Position numbers and translations under genes: made by a program
The notes under the pieces: model-generated
Seen by the model: the letters and a program-made list of their open reading frames with translations, nothing else
The model's database searches: none
Told to the model about the DNA's origin: nothing
Part shown: positions 53,530-63,629 of the stretch, one piece after another
Position numbering within the stretch: position 1 is the first letter of the stretch
Layout: each line of letters opens with the position of its first letter
DNA from: CAVTWD01 sp963738325
GTDB lineage: Bacteria > Actinomycetota > Acidimicrobiia > Acidimicrobiales > Ilumatobacteraceae
Direction: 5' to 3'
Assembly: GCA_963738325.1 (NCBI GenBank)
Contig: CAVTWD010000008.1
Span: 310,001-374,000 of the forward strand
DNA length: 64,000 nt

Positions 53530-56500
53530 ATGGTCGATGAACGGAGGGTCGAGGCGGCGATCTGGTCGATCGCCGATGGCCGAGGGTCGGACGCTGACCT
53601 CGCCCTCGTGCGCGTCGATGAGCGCGGGTCGCTCGCCGTTCTTGATCGCTTGATCGTCGAGGCCGAGGAGGACCTCGCGTCCGTGCAGAGCCTGCGGGGT
53701 GACGAGCGCGCCCAGGTGGTTGCCGACTTCCACGACACGATCGACAGCCTGCGGGCCGCGGCCGCCGTGCTCCGCCAGGCGCCGACGGGGAGTCGGGGTT
53801 CGGAACCCGACGCCGTGGTGGCGATCCCTTGCGAGGAGCTCGAGCCGGGCGAGGTGCAGTTGCAGGTGTCGTGGTCTGCGGGGCAGCTCGTCGTGTGGGC
53901 GGGGGCTCGTGGTGCGCCTCCGGAGGCGAACGACGCGCTCGCGACACGGTTGGAGGCGATCGGAGGTCCACCGGTGGGCTGGCAGCTCCACCCAGGCGTC
54001 GTGCTCCCGGGCGGTGTGCGCGCCGAGGCCCTCACGATCCCCATGAAGGATGCGCTGGGCTGGCTGGTCGCTGTCGGGGGTGGACACGGTCGCGGGGGCG
54101 TTGGTGCGAGCGTGCTCTGGCTCGGCCACGTTGCGCTCGAGGGGGTGCGGCTCGTGGCTCGTGGGTCGGTCGTGCCGAGCCTGCGAGTCGCCAACCGTCC
54201 GGACGGCCGACTCGTCGACGCCGCCGTCCGATGGCGTCCGGCGCTCACGGACAGCCCGACCGTCGAAGCCCTCGCACGATCGATGCCCGGGACGGTCGCC
54301 GCGGTCGATGGTGGGAGTGGCCGTGCAACGGCCATCGGCGTCATCAGCGCAGTGGTCGAGGCGATCGTCACCGAGAGCGTCGAGCGCATGGAGCTGCCGG
54401 CGCCACCTCCGAGCGTCGACTCGCCGAGCGACCTGGCCGACGCCGTGATCGCTCGCATGGACGGCTCGCTTTTCCGTGCCCAGGCCCGGCTGGCGACAGA
54501 CGTGGCCAAACGGCTCGACCACTGGTCGCACACTGTCACCTCGCGCACATCTCCGGGGCTGGTCGTCCGACTCGATGAGCCTGGCGCAGGGGGCGTGTGG
54601 CTCGTCTCCGTCCACGCCCCGGCCGGGAAGGGCAAGCTCGTCACGATCGACGCCGCGCTCGAGAGCCGAGCGCACTCGCGGCCCGGTGGCGGCGGAGTGG
54701 GCGCGATTCGGAGCGGCTCTTCCCGGCGCTCGATCGCTCGGTGATCCGCCGCCGCGGGCACGTCGCCCTGAGCCAGGAAGAGGCGTGGGAGTTCATGACG
54801 GTCCTCGGTCCGACGCTCGCGGCTGTCGGGTTCGAGGTGCGCGTACCGGCGTTGTCGCGGCGCAAGGCGACGACCGGGTTGCGGCTGTCGGCGGAGACTC
54901 CGGCGGGTTCGGTGGTGGGGGCGCTCCAGCTCAGCGACGTCACCTGGTCGGTGCTCGTCGACGACGTCGAGCTCACGGCGGCCGATGTGGCTCGGCTCGC
55001 CCGGCAGGCTCGCCCCTTGGTGCAGTCGCGTGGCCGCTGGGTCGAGGTCGACCGGGTCGATCTGGAACGGGCTGCGACGGCGCTCGCGGAGCGCGAGGCG
55101 CTCACCCAGCTCACCGGCGCCGAGATCCTGCGCCAGAGCATCGGTCTGGACGGATCGGGCCTGCCCGGCGGCGTCACCGTGCATGGCACCAGCTGGGCGA
55201 ACGACATCGTTCGACGCGCCGAGGAGGCGTCGAGCGCACCGCTCAGCCGGCCCGAGGGGTTCGTCGGCGAGCTGCGCACTTACCAGGCCGAAGCACTCGC
55301 ATGGATCGGGTTCCTCGGCGCCGCCGAGCTCGGGGGATGCCTCGCGCTCGACATGGGTCTCGGCAAGACCCCGACGGTGCTCGCCCATCTCGCGGGCGCG
55401 ACTGAGGCCGGACCGACTCTCGTCATCGCACCGGCAGCCGTCGTCGGCAACTGGGCGGCAGAAGCGGCCCGTTTCACCCCGGGGTTGCGTGTCGTCGTCC
55501 ACCACGGCGCGGCCCGGTCGACAGCACAGGAGCTGGAGGCCGAGATCGCCGATGCCGACATCGTGATCACGACCTACGCCACCGCCGTTCGTGACGTCGA
55601 GGCTCTCGCCGCGGCCAGCTGGGAGCGGATCGTGCTCGACGAGGCCCAGGCCATCAAGAACCCGATGAGCGAGACAGCCCAGCAGCTCCGCCGGATCCAG
55701 GCCCGCACGCGCCTCGCCCTCACCGGCACACCCATCGAGAACGGGCTCGGTGACCTGTGGGCCATCCTTGACTTCACGAATCCCGGCCTCGTCGGGTCAC
55801 GGGCAACGTTCCTGGCGCAGATGTCCGGTGAAGGCGAAGCCGCCCTGCGGGCGTTGAACGGGATCCTGCTGTTCCGTCGGACCAAGTCGGAGCCGGAGGT
55901 CGCCGCGGAGCTCCCCGACAAGATCGACGAGCTCGACCACTGCACCATGACGACCGAGCAGATCGGGCTGTACCAGGCGGTGCTCGACGAGCTCGTCGTG
56001 GACATGGCCGGCCCCGACGCCAATGGGGAGGGGAGGAGGGGGGCGATCCTCGCCGCCATCACCGCCCTGAAGCAGATCTGCAACCACCCGGCGGCGTACC
56101 GCGACGATGGGCAGCCACTCGCCGGGCGGTCCGGCAAGCTAACCCGCCTGGAGGAGATCGTCGAGTCGGTCTTCGCTGCCGGCGAGCGGATGCTCGTGTT
56201 CACCCACTTCGCGACGTGGGGCCGGCGACTGGCCGAGCACCTCACCCAGCTCACCGGGGTCCCGGTCGCTTGCTACGACGGGAGCCTTGCCCGTGGGGTC
56301 AGGGACCGCCTCGTCACCGACTTCCAAACCGGCGAAGGACCGGGCGCGATGGTGCTGTCGCTGAAGGCAGGGGGCAGCGGGCTGAACCTGACCGCCGCCA
56401 ACCACGTGGTGCTCTACGACCGCTGGTGGAACCCGGCAGTCGAGGACCAGGCGCGCGATCGCGCCTGGCGGCTCGGACAGAGCCGCACGGTGGTCGCCCA

Positions 56501-56678
56501 CCGCCTCGTCTGCCCCGGCACCGTCGACGAACGCGTCGAGGAAGTCGTCGCCGGCAAGCGCCACATCGCACAGGTCGTGCTCCCGCGGGCCAGCTCGGTT
56601 GCTGATCTGAGCGCCGACCAGCTCCGCCTCGCGCTCGGGCTGCGACCCGACGAGCTGCTCCCAGAGGGTGACGAATGA
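53530..56678 (+). CDS. SNF2/RapA-type DEAD-like helicase, one frameshift
   Basis: About 1,045 residues. A long N-terminal region (53530 to about 54690) includes SLFRAQARLATDVAKRLDHW, an SNF2-associated domain of the actinobacterial HelZ type. After a frame change near 54670-54705, the ATPase core follows: LDMGLGKT Walker A, LDEAQAIKN motif II, LTGTPIENGLGDLW motif III, FTHFATWGRRL motif IV, and RAWRLGQSR motif VI. It is an ATP-driven dsDNA or nucleoprotein translocase. The next gene overlaps by four bases (ATGA). Such helicases also occur in defence loci, but no nuclease or methylase partner is seen. Confidence 0.88.
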
Positions 56679-56956
56679 ACCGCCCTCGACCGAGCCGCAC
56701 CAACCAACGGCGCAGGCCCCAGGCGAAGCGACCCCGGCCCGTCGACATCTGGCGCACCGCGGATGAGCTGCCGGCGGTCGAACCGATCGTCGTGTCCGAA
56801 GAGCCCGGAACGTTGCTCAGATCGCTCGGCGACCCACCCGTGGGCAACGGCACCGCCGCCGGGCACTACTTCGATGCCGTCGTCCAGAGGGCGGCAGCCC
56901 TCGCCGCCGCCCTCGCGCTCAGCGCCGACCTCCTCGCCGCACCACACGACGACTGA
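56675..56956 (+). CDS. Small hypothetical partner of the SNF2 helicase
   Basis: 93 residues, with ATGA overlap to the helicase stop. The basic N-terminus is RTNQRRRPQAKRPRP, followed by VDIWRTADELPAVEPIVVSE and a helix AAALAAALALSADLL. An adjoining frame continues plausibly (GIVHVALERVSSP, RRLILLNYDGRW) to 57107, so a frame error near 56945 may have cut a protein of about 143 residues. It may be an accessory subunit. Confidence 0.65.
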   Translation: MNRPRPSRTNQRRRPQAKRPRPVDIWRTADELPAVEPIVVSEEPGTLLRSLGDPPVGNGTAAGHYFDAVVQRAAALAAALALSADLLAAPHDD

Positions 56957-57143
56957 ACAAGCACAGAGCGATCTCGCTGATGCGCCGCGGGTCCCGGATG
57001 ACAGCGGGATCGTGCATGTCGCGCTCGAGCGAGTCTCCTCACCGCGGTCCGTCCAGCGACGGCTCATCCTCCTCAACTACGACGGCCGATGGAGCGCCGA
57101 CGGTTAGGGTTAGGGTGAGGGCAGAAGCAGGGGAGACACGACG

Positions 57144-57458
57144 ATGGCCGATCAACAATCGCTGAGGCCGCTCGAGCGCCGGGTTCTCCGCCTCGTTCGC
57201 AACGGCGTCGATGACACCGAGATCGCCCGCCGCTTCCGACGTCGACCAGAGTTCGTGAGGCGGGTGATCGCTTACACGGAGATACCGCGGACCGGCGCGA
57301 AGCCGGAAGCGAGCGTCCTTCGGCCGGTGGAGCGCCGGATCTTGAAATGGCGAGCCGGTGGCGCCGACCATGCCGAAATCGGCCATCGCTTCCACCGCAG
57401 CGGGGCCCACATCGAACGAGTCGAGCAGCTCGCGTCCTACAAACTGCAGGTGACGTGA
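57144..57458 (+). CDS. Small protein with two tandem HTH-like repeats
   Basis: 104 residues made of two similar halves: SLRPLERRVLRLVRNGVDDT followed by EIARRFRRRPEFV, and VLRPVERRILKWRAGGADH followed by EIGHRFHRSGAHI. Each half resembles the start and recognition region of a sigma-70 region 4 or LuxR HTH (LRPxERRxLxxxxxGxxxxEIxxRF). It is a likely DNA-binding protein with duplicated heads. It ends at the bidirectional terminator shared with Hsp20. Confidence 0.7.
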   Translation: MADQQSLRPLERRVLRLVRNGVDDTEIARRFRRRPEFVRRVIAYTEIPRTGAKPEASVLRPVERRILKWRAGGADHAEIGHRFHRSGAHIERVEQLASYKLQVT

Positions 57459-57614
57459 TGCTCGGGGGCCAGGCCTGAGGACGTCGGAGACCCGCACCGG
57501 CGAGGACGGCGATACCGGCTCGCCCGCGTCCACTCGCGTTCACGGGCCGCCGCTGAGCGCATTCACCCCGCGGGTGGGCCCGAGGCGAAGGTGTCGTCAC
57601 TCAGCGCAGACCTG

Positions 57615-57648
57615 CAACGGCACGGCTCGCGACGGAGCCGTGCCGTTG
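57615..57648. terminator. Bidirectional hairpin terminator
   Basis: A perfect 14-base stem (CAACGGCACGGCTC and its complement) with a six-base loop lies between the convergent tandem-HTH and Hsp20 genes. There is no U-tract, as is usual in high-GC actinomycetes. Confidence 0.7.
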
Positions 57649-57664
57649 GAACTGAGCCCGTTCT

Positions 57665-58102
57665 TCACTCGGCGATAGAACCGGCTGTGACGGCCTGAGC
57701 CACACCCTCAGCGTGGGCGATCTCAACCTTGCGTGGCTTGGCCTCCTCGGCTACGGGGATCGTGAGCGTGAGCACGCCATTCTCGTACGCGGCGCTGAGG
57801 TGGTCACGGTCCAGGCCCTCTCCAAGGAACAACTGGCGGCTGAACTCGCCGTGGGCCCGTTCTGCGATCTGGATCTGATCGCCCTCCGCCCGGACCCATG
57901 CGCGCGTTGCCCGCACGGTCAGGAGATCCTTCTCCACGGTCAGCTCGATGAAGCGGGCATCTACACCCGGCAAATCGAACTGGACCTTGAACTCGTTGCC
58001 CCGACGGTACGCGTCCACAGGGATTTGGCGGGCTCGGCGTTCGCTGAGCATCTCCTCGGTGATCCGGTCTAGCTCCCGGAACGGCTCGAATCGCATCAAC
58101 AT
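57665..58102 (-). CDS. Hsp20/alpha-crystallin small heat-shock protein
   Basis: 145 residues from ATG 58102; the longer frame to 58168 adds sequence rich in arginine. The alpha-crystallin domain runs from IPVDAYRRGNEFKVQFDLPG through RAHGEFSRQLFLGEGLD to YENGVLTLTIPVAEEAKP, including the conserved A-x-x-x-n-GVLTLTIP element. ATP-independent holdase against heat or solvent stress. It is divergent from a winged-helix regulator across a gap carrying a perfect inverted repeat. Confidence 0.93.
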   Translation of the reverse strand: MLMRFEPFRELDRITEEMLSERRARQIPVDAYRRGNEFKVQFDLPGVDARFIELTVEKDLLTVRATRAWVRAEGDQIQIAERAHGEFSRQLFLGEGLDRDHLSAAYENGVLTLTIPVAEEAKPRKVEIAHAEGVAQAVTAGSIAE

Positions 58103-58177
58103 GTCAGATCCTCTCGGTCGCCCTCGAGCAGCTGAGGGTCGGCGACCGGCGGCTACGGGAGCTGTCACCCACCCTAC

Positions 58178-58197
58178 GCTAGTTGGGAGAAACTAGC
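58178..58197. promoter_or_regulatory. GCTAGTT-N6-AACTAGC inverted repeat, candidate heat-shock operator
   Basis: Perfect seven-base arms lie between divergent hsp20 and the winged-helix gene. They do not match CIRCE or HAIR. Placement suggests the winged-helix protein binds here. Confidence 0.58.
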
Positions 58198-58235
58198 AAT
58201 CTATTTCCAGAAAGAGCTGGTTAGGATGTGTACCC

Positions 58236-58538
58236 ATGGCGGAGTGGAGCTTCCTCACCAACCATGCTCGGGTCCTCGTCTGCATCGCCCACGACCCCGG
58301 GGTGCGCCTGCGGGACATCGCCGCGACGCTGGGTATCACCGAACGCAGCGCCTACAGCATCGTCACTGACCTGACCGAGGGTGGCTACGTCGTGAAGGAC
58401 AAGGATGGCCGGCGCAACCGCTACGAGATCCAGTCTCATCTGACGTTGCGAGAAGCCATCACCCAGGAGCGCACGATAGGTGAGGTGCTGGACGTCCTGG
58501 TCGAGTCGAAGGTTCGCACTCGACGACCGCCCGACTGA
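58236..58538 (+). CDS. Winged-helix (MarR/ArsR-like) transcriptional regulator
   Basis: 100 residues. It has NHARVLVCIAHDPGVRLRDI followed by AATLGITERSAYSIVTDLTE (helix-turn-helix) and a wing GYVVKDKDGRRNRYEI, then a short dimerisation helix. It lacks any sensor domain. Because it is divergent from hsp20, with a shared inverted repeat, local control of hsp20 is likely. Confidence 0.85.
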   Translation: MAEWSFLTNHARVLVCIAHDPGVRLRDIAATLGITERSAYSIVTDLTEGGYVVKDKDGRRNRYEIQSHLTLREAITQERTIGEVLDVLVESKVRTRRPPD

Positions 58539-58570
58539 GGCAGGCCCTTGGGTCCTCAGGCCCGAAGGGA

Positions 58571-59016
58571 TCACAGCTCGATGCCCAGTTCCGGCTCGGT
58601 CCCCCCGAGTTCCCCCGCCCGATCTGCCTCCTGGATGATGCCCTTTCGGCGAAGCAGCTCGCTGACCGGCTCGAGCAGCTCGAACCACTGCGTGCGATCG
58701 ACGTCACCGGGGTCGAGGGCGAAGCCGGGTGCGTGCTGGGCGACCTCGTTGAGGGTCTCGACGGCATCAGCGAGCTCGCCGGTGGCGACGCGGCGACCGC
58801 GGGTCCTGGCCGCGTGGCCGCTTGCGCAGCTTGGCGCAGCACGCCGCGTCCGACGCAGCGATGCCCGCAGAACGGCGAGCGCCGCGGCGACGCCGGCGTC
58901 GCGGTATCGCTGTCGTCGCTCAGCACGAGGTCCGCTGCCATCACGAAGGCCTCCGCCTGCTGCAGCCGCGACCTACCTTGCGCGGGCGTGCAGTCAGCGG
59001 TCTTGGCCGCCGTCAG
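58571..59016 (-). CDS. HEPN-domain protein, multiply frameshifted
   Basis: The sequence reads SRLQQAEAFVMAADLVL, then in another frame AGIAASDAACCAKLRKRPRG, then LADAVETLNEVAQHAPGF and a C-terminal helix to a TGA at 58571. These are the two signature helices of a HEPN domain. The RNase RxxxxH motif should follow CCAKLRKRPRGQD but is obscured by a frame change. The start overlaps the MNT stop (CTGA). Usually the toxin half of a HEPN/MNT module. Confidence 0.6.
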
Positions 59017-59400
59017 CTCGCAACCTTCAGGACGTCGCGGCTACCCGTGATGACGACGAGGTCACGTTCCCACTTGGCGAGGATCGCCTCACGCGCTCGG
59101 CGCATCCGGCGAAGATCCTTCGAACCGAGGGTGGTCACATGTGTCGCGTTGCCAGTCCACCGCTCGACCTGCGCCGCAAGCTCCGCCGGCGTGGTCGGAT
59201 GCATCCGTGGCGTCGGACACCACGAGCAGATCGATGTCGCTCTCCTCGTCCCCATCACGCCGGGCCGCCGATCCACAGACGCCGATGAGCGGCGGCGAAT
59301 CTGACCACTGACCGACGTGGCGACGGATCCGGTCGAAGACCTCGCCCCACAGCTGGGCAAGGGACTCGATCGCAGGCGTGGCGCACTGGCTGCTTGCTGT
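59013..59400 (-). CDS. MNT-type nucleotidyltransferase, one frameshift
   Basis: The nucleotidyltransferase motif GSAARRDGDEESDIDLLVV shows the GS-x10-DxD pattern that binds NTP and metal. After a frame change near 59225 it reads ELAAQVERWTGNATHVTTLG and ends REAILAKWERDLVVITG. The N-terminal boundary is unclear, and a winged-helix part may lie upstream to 59691. In HEPN/MNT modules the MNT partner can adenylylate and neutralise the HEPN RNase. Confidence 0.65.
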
Positions 59401-59727
59401 CGGGCGAACAGCTCCAGGCGCCGGCCGGCAGTTTTCCTGGGCCTCGATCACCGCGTCTGGCACCTGCCGATCGGCAGCAACACGTGGAGCCGATTCATTG
59501 CCGACGGCCCTCGCCCCTCCGCCCCTTCTGGCTGCCGGCCTCCGCCTCGTCCAACTCCTGGTCGACGACAACCGACACCTCCCTGTCGTGTCCGTCCCTG
59601 ACCGAGTCCGCTCGGACACGCGCACCTGAACCCGATGTCGGATGCGTCCCCGATGAAGTCGATCAGAACGGCTCACGGAACCCACCCCCAAATCGCGGCA
59701 CCTCGATCTAGTGCCTCACCATGACGC

Positions 59728-62444
59728 TCATGGACGATGCTCTTTCCAGAGGGCTCGGCCCACGTCGCCGACGCTGTAGACGCCGTCGCCGGAGCGGCCG
59801 CGTATGACATCGGCGATCACTCCCGTCCATCCGGTCTGGTGCGATGCGCCGAGGCCGGCGCCGTTGTCCCCGTGGAAGTACTCGTTGAAGACGAGGTTGT
59901 CCTTCCAGGCCGGATCCTGCTGGAGACGATCGACGAAGCCGAAGCACGGGCGCCGCCCGTCCGGCCCGACGAGGAAGAGGCCGACCAGGCGGGCGCGGAG
60001 ATCAGCGGCGATCTCGTCGAGCGTGAGCCGGGTGCCGCTGCCGGTCGGGAACTCGATTGTCAGCTCGTCGCCGAAGAACCTGTAGTAGCGATCGAGGCTG
60101 CTGATGAGCAGGTAGTTGAGCGGGAACCACACCGGCCCTCGCCAGTTCGAGTTCCCACCGAACATGTTGGTGGTCGACTCGGCCGGCTCGTAGTCGATGG
60201 TGGCCCGCACTCCCTCGACGTCGATCTCGTATGGGTGGTCCCCGTGGTACGCCGAGACGGCCCGCAGGCCGTAGGGTGACAGGAACTCGTTCTCGTCGAA
60301 GAGCTTGGCGAAGATCTTCGTGAGGTGGTCGACGTCGACGACGCCGACGAGGAGCCGCTCGTTGCCGGGTTCACCGCGCAGCTGGCCCCGCTCGGCGAAT
60401 CCGGTCCGACCGCCGAGGCGGTCGAACATCTGCGATGCCTGTTTGCCGACCGTCAGCGCCTGCTCGAGGATCCCAGCGTCCACCACCATGGCGGCCAGCA
60501 GCGGGATGACGCCCACCATGGACCGCACCTTGATGGGCACCGCGGTCCCGTCGGGCGTGACCAGCTTGTCGTAGTAGAGGCCGTCGGCGTCGTCCCAGAC
60601 GCCCAATCCGTCCATGGCCTCGCGGATGGCGGCGAAGTGCTCCAGGAACTTCACCACGAGGTCCCGCGCCGGGCGCCGGCCCGAGAGGTTCAGCATGAAC
60701 GCGATGGCCCCCATCGTCAGCGCGTAGAACGCCATCCAACCGGTGGCGTCGGACTGCTCGAGCACTCCCCCAACAGGCAGGTGGGAGCGGTCGAGGGGGC
60801 CGATGTTGTCCAGACCCAAGAAGCCGCCCTCGAACAGGTTGTTGCCGCTGGCGTCCTCCAGGTTCACCCACCAGGGTGAAGTTCACCAGGAGCTTGTCGA
60901 AGACGCGGCTCAGGAAATCGAGGTCCCGGCCACCGTCGATAGCGAACACCTCGAGCGCTGACCAGGCCTGCACCGGCGGGTTGACGTCGCTGAAATCCCA
61001 CTCATAGGCGGGAAGCGCTCCGGTCGGGTGCTGGAACCACTCCCGGCACAACAACACCAGTTGGTACTTGGCGAAGGCCGGATCGACGTGGGCCAGGGCG
61101 ACGCAGTGGAATCCCATGTCCCAGGCCGCGAACCAGGGGTACTCCCACTTGTCGGGCATCGACATGATGTCGAACGCCTGGAAGTTCTGCCACCACCGAC
61201 TGTTCCGCCCGTGGCGTCGGTTCTCGGGTGGTGGAGGCTGCGTCGGGTCGCCGTCGAGCCATCGCCGGACGTCGTAGTAGTAGAGCTGCTTGCTCCACAG
61301 CATCCCGGCGAAGGCCTGGCGCATCACGGCGGCCTCGTCGTCCGAGAGACCGGCCGGGACCAGCTCGGCGTAGAACTCGTCCGCCTCCTGCCGGCGCCTG
61401 GCGACAACCTCGTCGGCGTCGGCTCCGAGGGCCGACTCCAGCGCGACCGGTTCGGATCCGGGTCGCCGTAGTCGGAGCCGCAGCTCGGTGGTCGCGCCTG
61501 GTGCCACAGGCACCTGGTACCAGAGTGCCGCCTTGGTGCCGCGCTGTTCGGGGTTCACGGTGGCGCGCCCGTCGACGACGTGATCGTTGATGCCGTCCTT
61601 CGGATACGGCGTCGTCGACGCCACGTTGAAGAGCCGTTGATCGTTCGTCTCGTTGTCGCAGAACAGCGCGGTCGGAGCCGAGCCGTCCGGTCCGGGCGCC
61701 GCCAGCAGCTCGAGCTCGCCCAGGTAAGGATGGGCGATGGCGATGGCACCGTCGGGGCGGCCGTGCAGCTCCGGAGTGGGCGCGTCGACGTCCCACGCCC
61801 AGGTGTTGCGGAACCACACCGTCGGCAGCACGTGCAGGGTCTCGGCCTCAGGCCCGGCGTTGGTCACCCGGACGATCATGAGGAGGTCGCTCGGGTCGGC
61901 CTTGACGTAGTCGACCTCCACGATCCAGTAGCGATCCTGGTCGAAGGCGCCGGTGTCCAGGAGCTCGTACTCGGCGTCGAGCTTGCCCCGCCGCCCGTTC
62001 TTGGCGATGAGGTCGTCGTACGGGAACGCCGCCTGCGGATAGTGGTACCGCCACCGGTTCCAGGCGTGGCTCGGCACGGCGTCGAGATACCACCAGTACT
62101 CCTTCACGTCCTCGCCGTGGTTGGCCTGCGCACCGGTTAATCCGAACATCCGCTCCTTCAAGATCGGGTCCCGGCCGTTCCACAAGGCGAGGGCCAGGCA
62201 GAGGCGCTGCTCGACGTCGCAGAACCCGGCCATGCCGTCCTCACCCCACCGATAGGCACGCGAGCGGGCGTGATCGTGGGGCAGAGAGGACCAGGCGTCG
62301 CCGTCGGCGCTGTAGTCCTCCCGAACAGTTCCCCACTGCCGCTCGCTCACGTACGGGCCCCCACAGGTACCAGTCGCTGGCCTGGCGCAGCCCGTCCTCC
62401 AGCTGGCCGAAACTCTCGACCCGGGTCCGCTCGGCTCCGCTCAC
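59728..62444 (-). CDS. GH63/MGH1-like glucosidase, copy 2, frameshifted
   Basis: A paralogue of the protein at 21072-23783, of the same length and collinear: WDMGFHCVALAHVDPAF, AYEWDFSDVNPPVQAW, GGFLGLDNIGPLDRS and WRGPVWFPLNYL are all present. Frame changes near 62357 (just after WYLWGP) and near 60870 split it into three frames. The GTG at 62444 overlaps the GMC remnant stop as GTGA, copying the ATGA overlap of copy 1. The SDR and NDH-2 genes do not follow. It may be functional if the two shifts are sequencing errors. Confidence 0.8.
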
Positions 62445-63065
62445 GAGAGTCGCTCGTTCAGGTGATTCCGGGCGCGGATGGCCTTGGCCACCGAGGTGAG
62501 GGCGGGGTTGACGGCACCGATGGACGGGAAGACGCTCGTGTCGACCAGGTGCAGGTTGTCCAGCTCGTGGGCCTCGCAGTACGAAAGCACGGACATGGCC
62601 GGGGCGGTGCCGAGGCGGCACGTCCCGGCGTGATGGTCGCTGCCGAGCACATGGTGCTGGGCGATGCCGATGTGGTTGAGGATCGTCCGCAACTCCTTGT
62701 ACCGTCCTTTCGCGTCGTCGTCGCTCGACTTGCAGGCCAGATGGATGCGTCTCTCGGGAGTCGACCGTCATCCGGTTGTCAGGATCGGGGAGATCCTCAG
62801 TAGTGAGCCAGAACTCGACGGCGGAAGCGGCCACGTCATCTGGACTCAGTTCGGAGCTTTGTTACGCTTGGGCCACCAATTGCCCAGCCGGTGGACTTCG
62901 CGACCATCGGGATGTTTCGTGAGCGGACAGTCGTCTTCGCGGTTGCCCAGGTAGAAGTCGTTGATGCCGAGACTCTGCTGAACACTGGTTCGTTCCGCTC
63001 GGCCAGGGCGACGACGGCGACTCGTGGAACATGTGGTTTCCGGCCGCAACTGATGCGCGCCGTCG
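62441..63065 (-). pseudogene. N-terminally truncated GMC oxidoreductase, copy 2
   Basis: About the last 200 residues of a paralogue of the protein at 23780-25339: QSLGINDFYLGNREDDCPL, EFWLTTEDLPDPDNRMTVD, RTILNHIGIAQHHVLG and GAVNPALTSVAKAIRARNHL. The FAD-binding half is missing. The catalytic loop is shortened: copy 1's AHQVGTCRFGTD corresponds to a deleted version reading HAGTCRLGTAP. Several frame changes occur, and it is joined at about 63065-63140 to an aquaporin fragment. A relic. Confidence 0.7.
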
Positions 63066-63069
63066 AGCC

Positions 63070-63549
63070 CTACCAGCCCGAACTCGCGGTGGTGGGTTCC
63101 GACACACGGCCACCTGGTTGTAGCGCAGCGTCCAGAGATCGTAGGCGGCGATGCGCCGCCGTGACGGCCCCGGCCAGTTGGGCGACGAGGTAGGGCGCCA
63201 CCCAGGCGGGCAGGAAGACTCCCCGGGCGGTGAAGGCGGCGGTAACGGCCGGGTTGATGTGGAGACCCGACAACGGTCCCCAGGCGTAGATGAGCGCCAT
63301 CACGACCGCTCCCGGCGCCACCACGGCGGCGGTTCGGGAGATCGGTCCACCACCGACGTACTCGTTGATCACACCGGAGCCGGCCGCCACCAACACGAGC
63401 GCGGCGGTCCCGACGAACTCGATGATCACGCGGATCCACAGGGGTCGTTGCTTGAGTGTCTCTTCCTCGAAGCGGATGAGGTATCGGCGCCCGAGGCCGT
63501 CGGCGTTGACTTCTGGCTCGCCTCCAGGTGGGGCTACGGCCGTTGACAT
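63070..63549 (-). pseudogene. C-terminally truncated MIP/aquaporin channel C
   Basis: The ATG at 63549 has a GGAG site. Helices 1-3 and the first loop GLHINPAVTAAF are intact; after YLVAQLAGAVTAA (about 63140) the sequence changes to non-aquaporin residues and stops at 63070. The second NPA half is missing, so no channel can form. The N-terminal 45 residues are hydrophilic, as in channel A. Confidence 0.75.
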
Positions 63550-63629
63550 TCCCACTCCTTCGTTGTGGATTCTCCTGGTGATGCTGGATGGGTGTGTCGG
63601 CCGACGGCACTGGACCGCCACGCCCGTCG

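Noticed and set aside
53109..55505. A 798-codon minus frame opposite the SNF2 helicase
   Set aside because: Composition is typical antisense of a high-GC gene and no domain is recognisable, whereas the plus strand has all helicase motifs.
57103..57119. GGTTAGGGTTAGGGTGAGGG-like run resembling a telomere repeat
   Set aside because: Only about two repeat units occur, next to a small gene start. Chance is the simplest explanation, and bacterial telomeres do not use this repeat.
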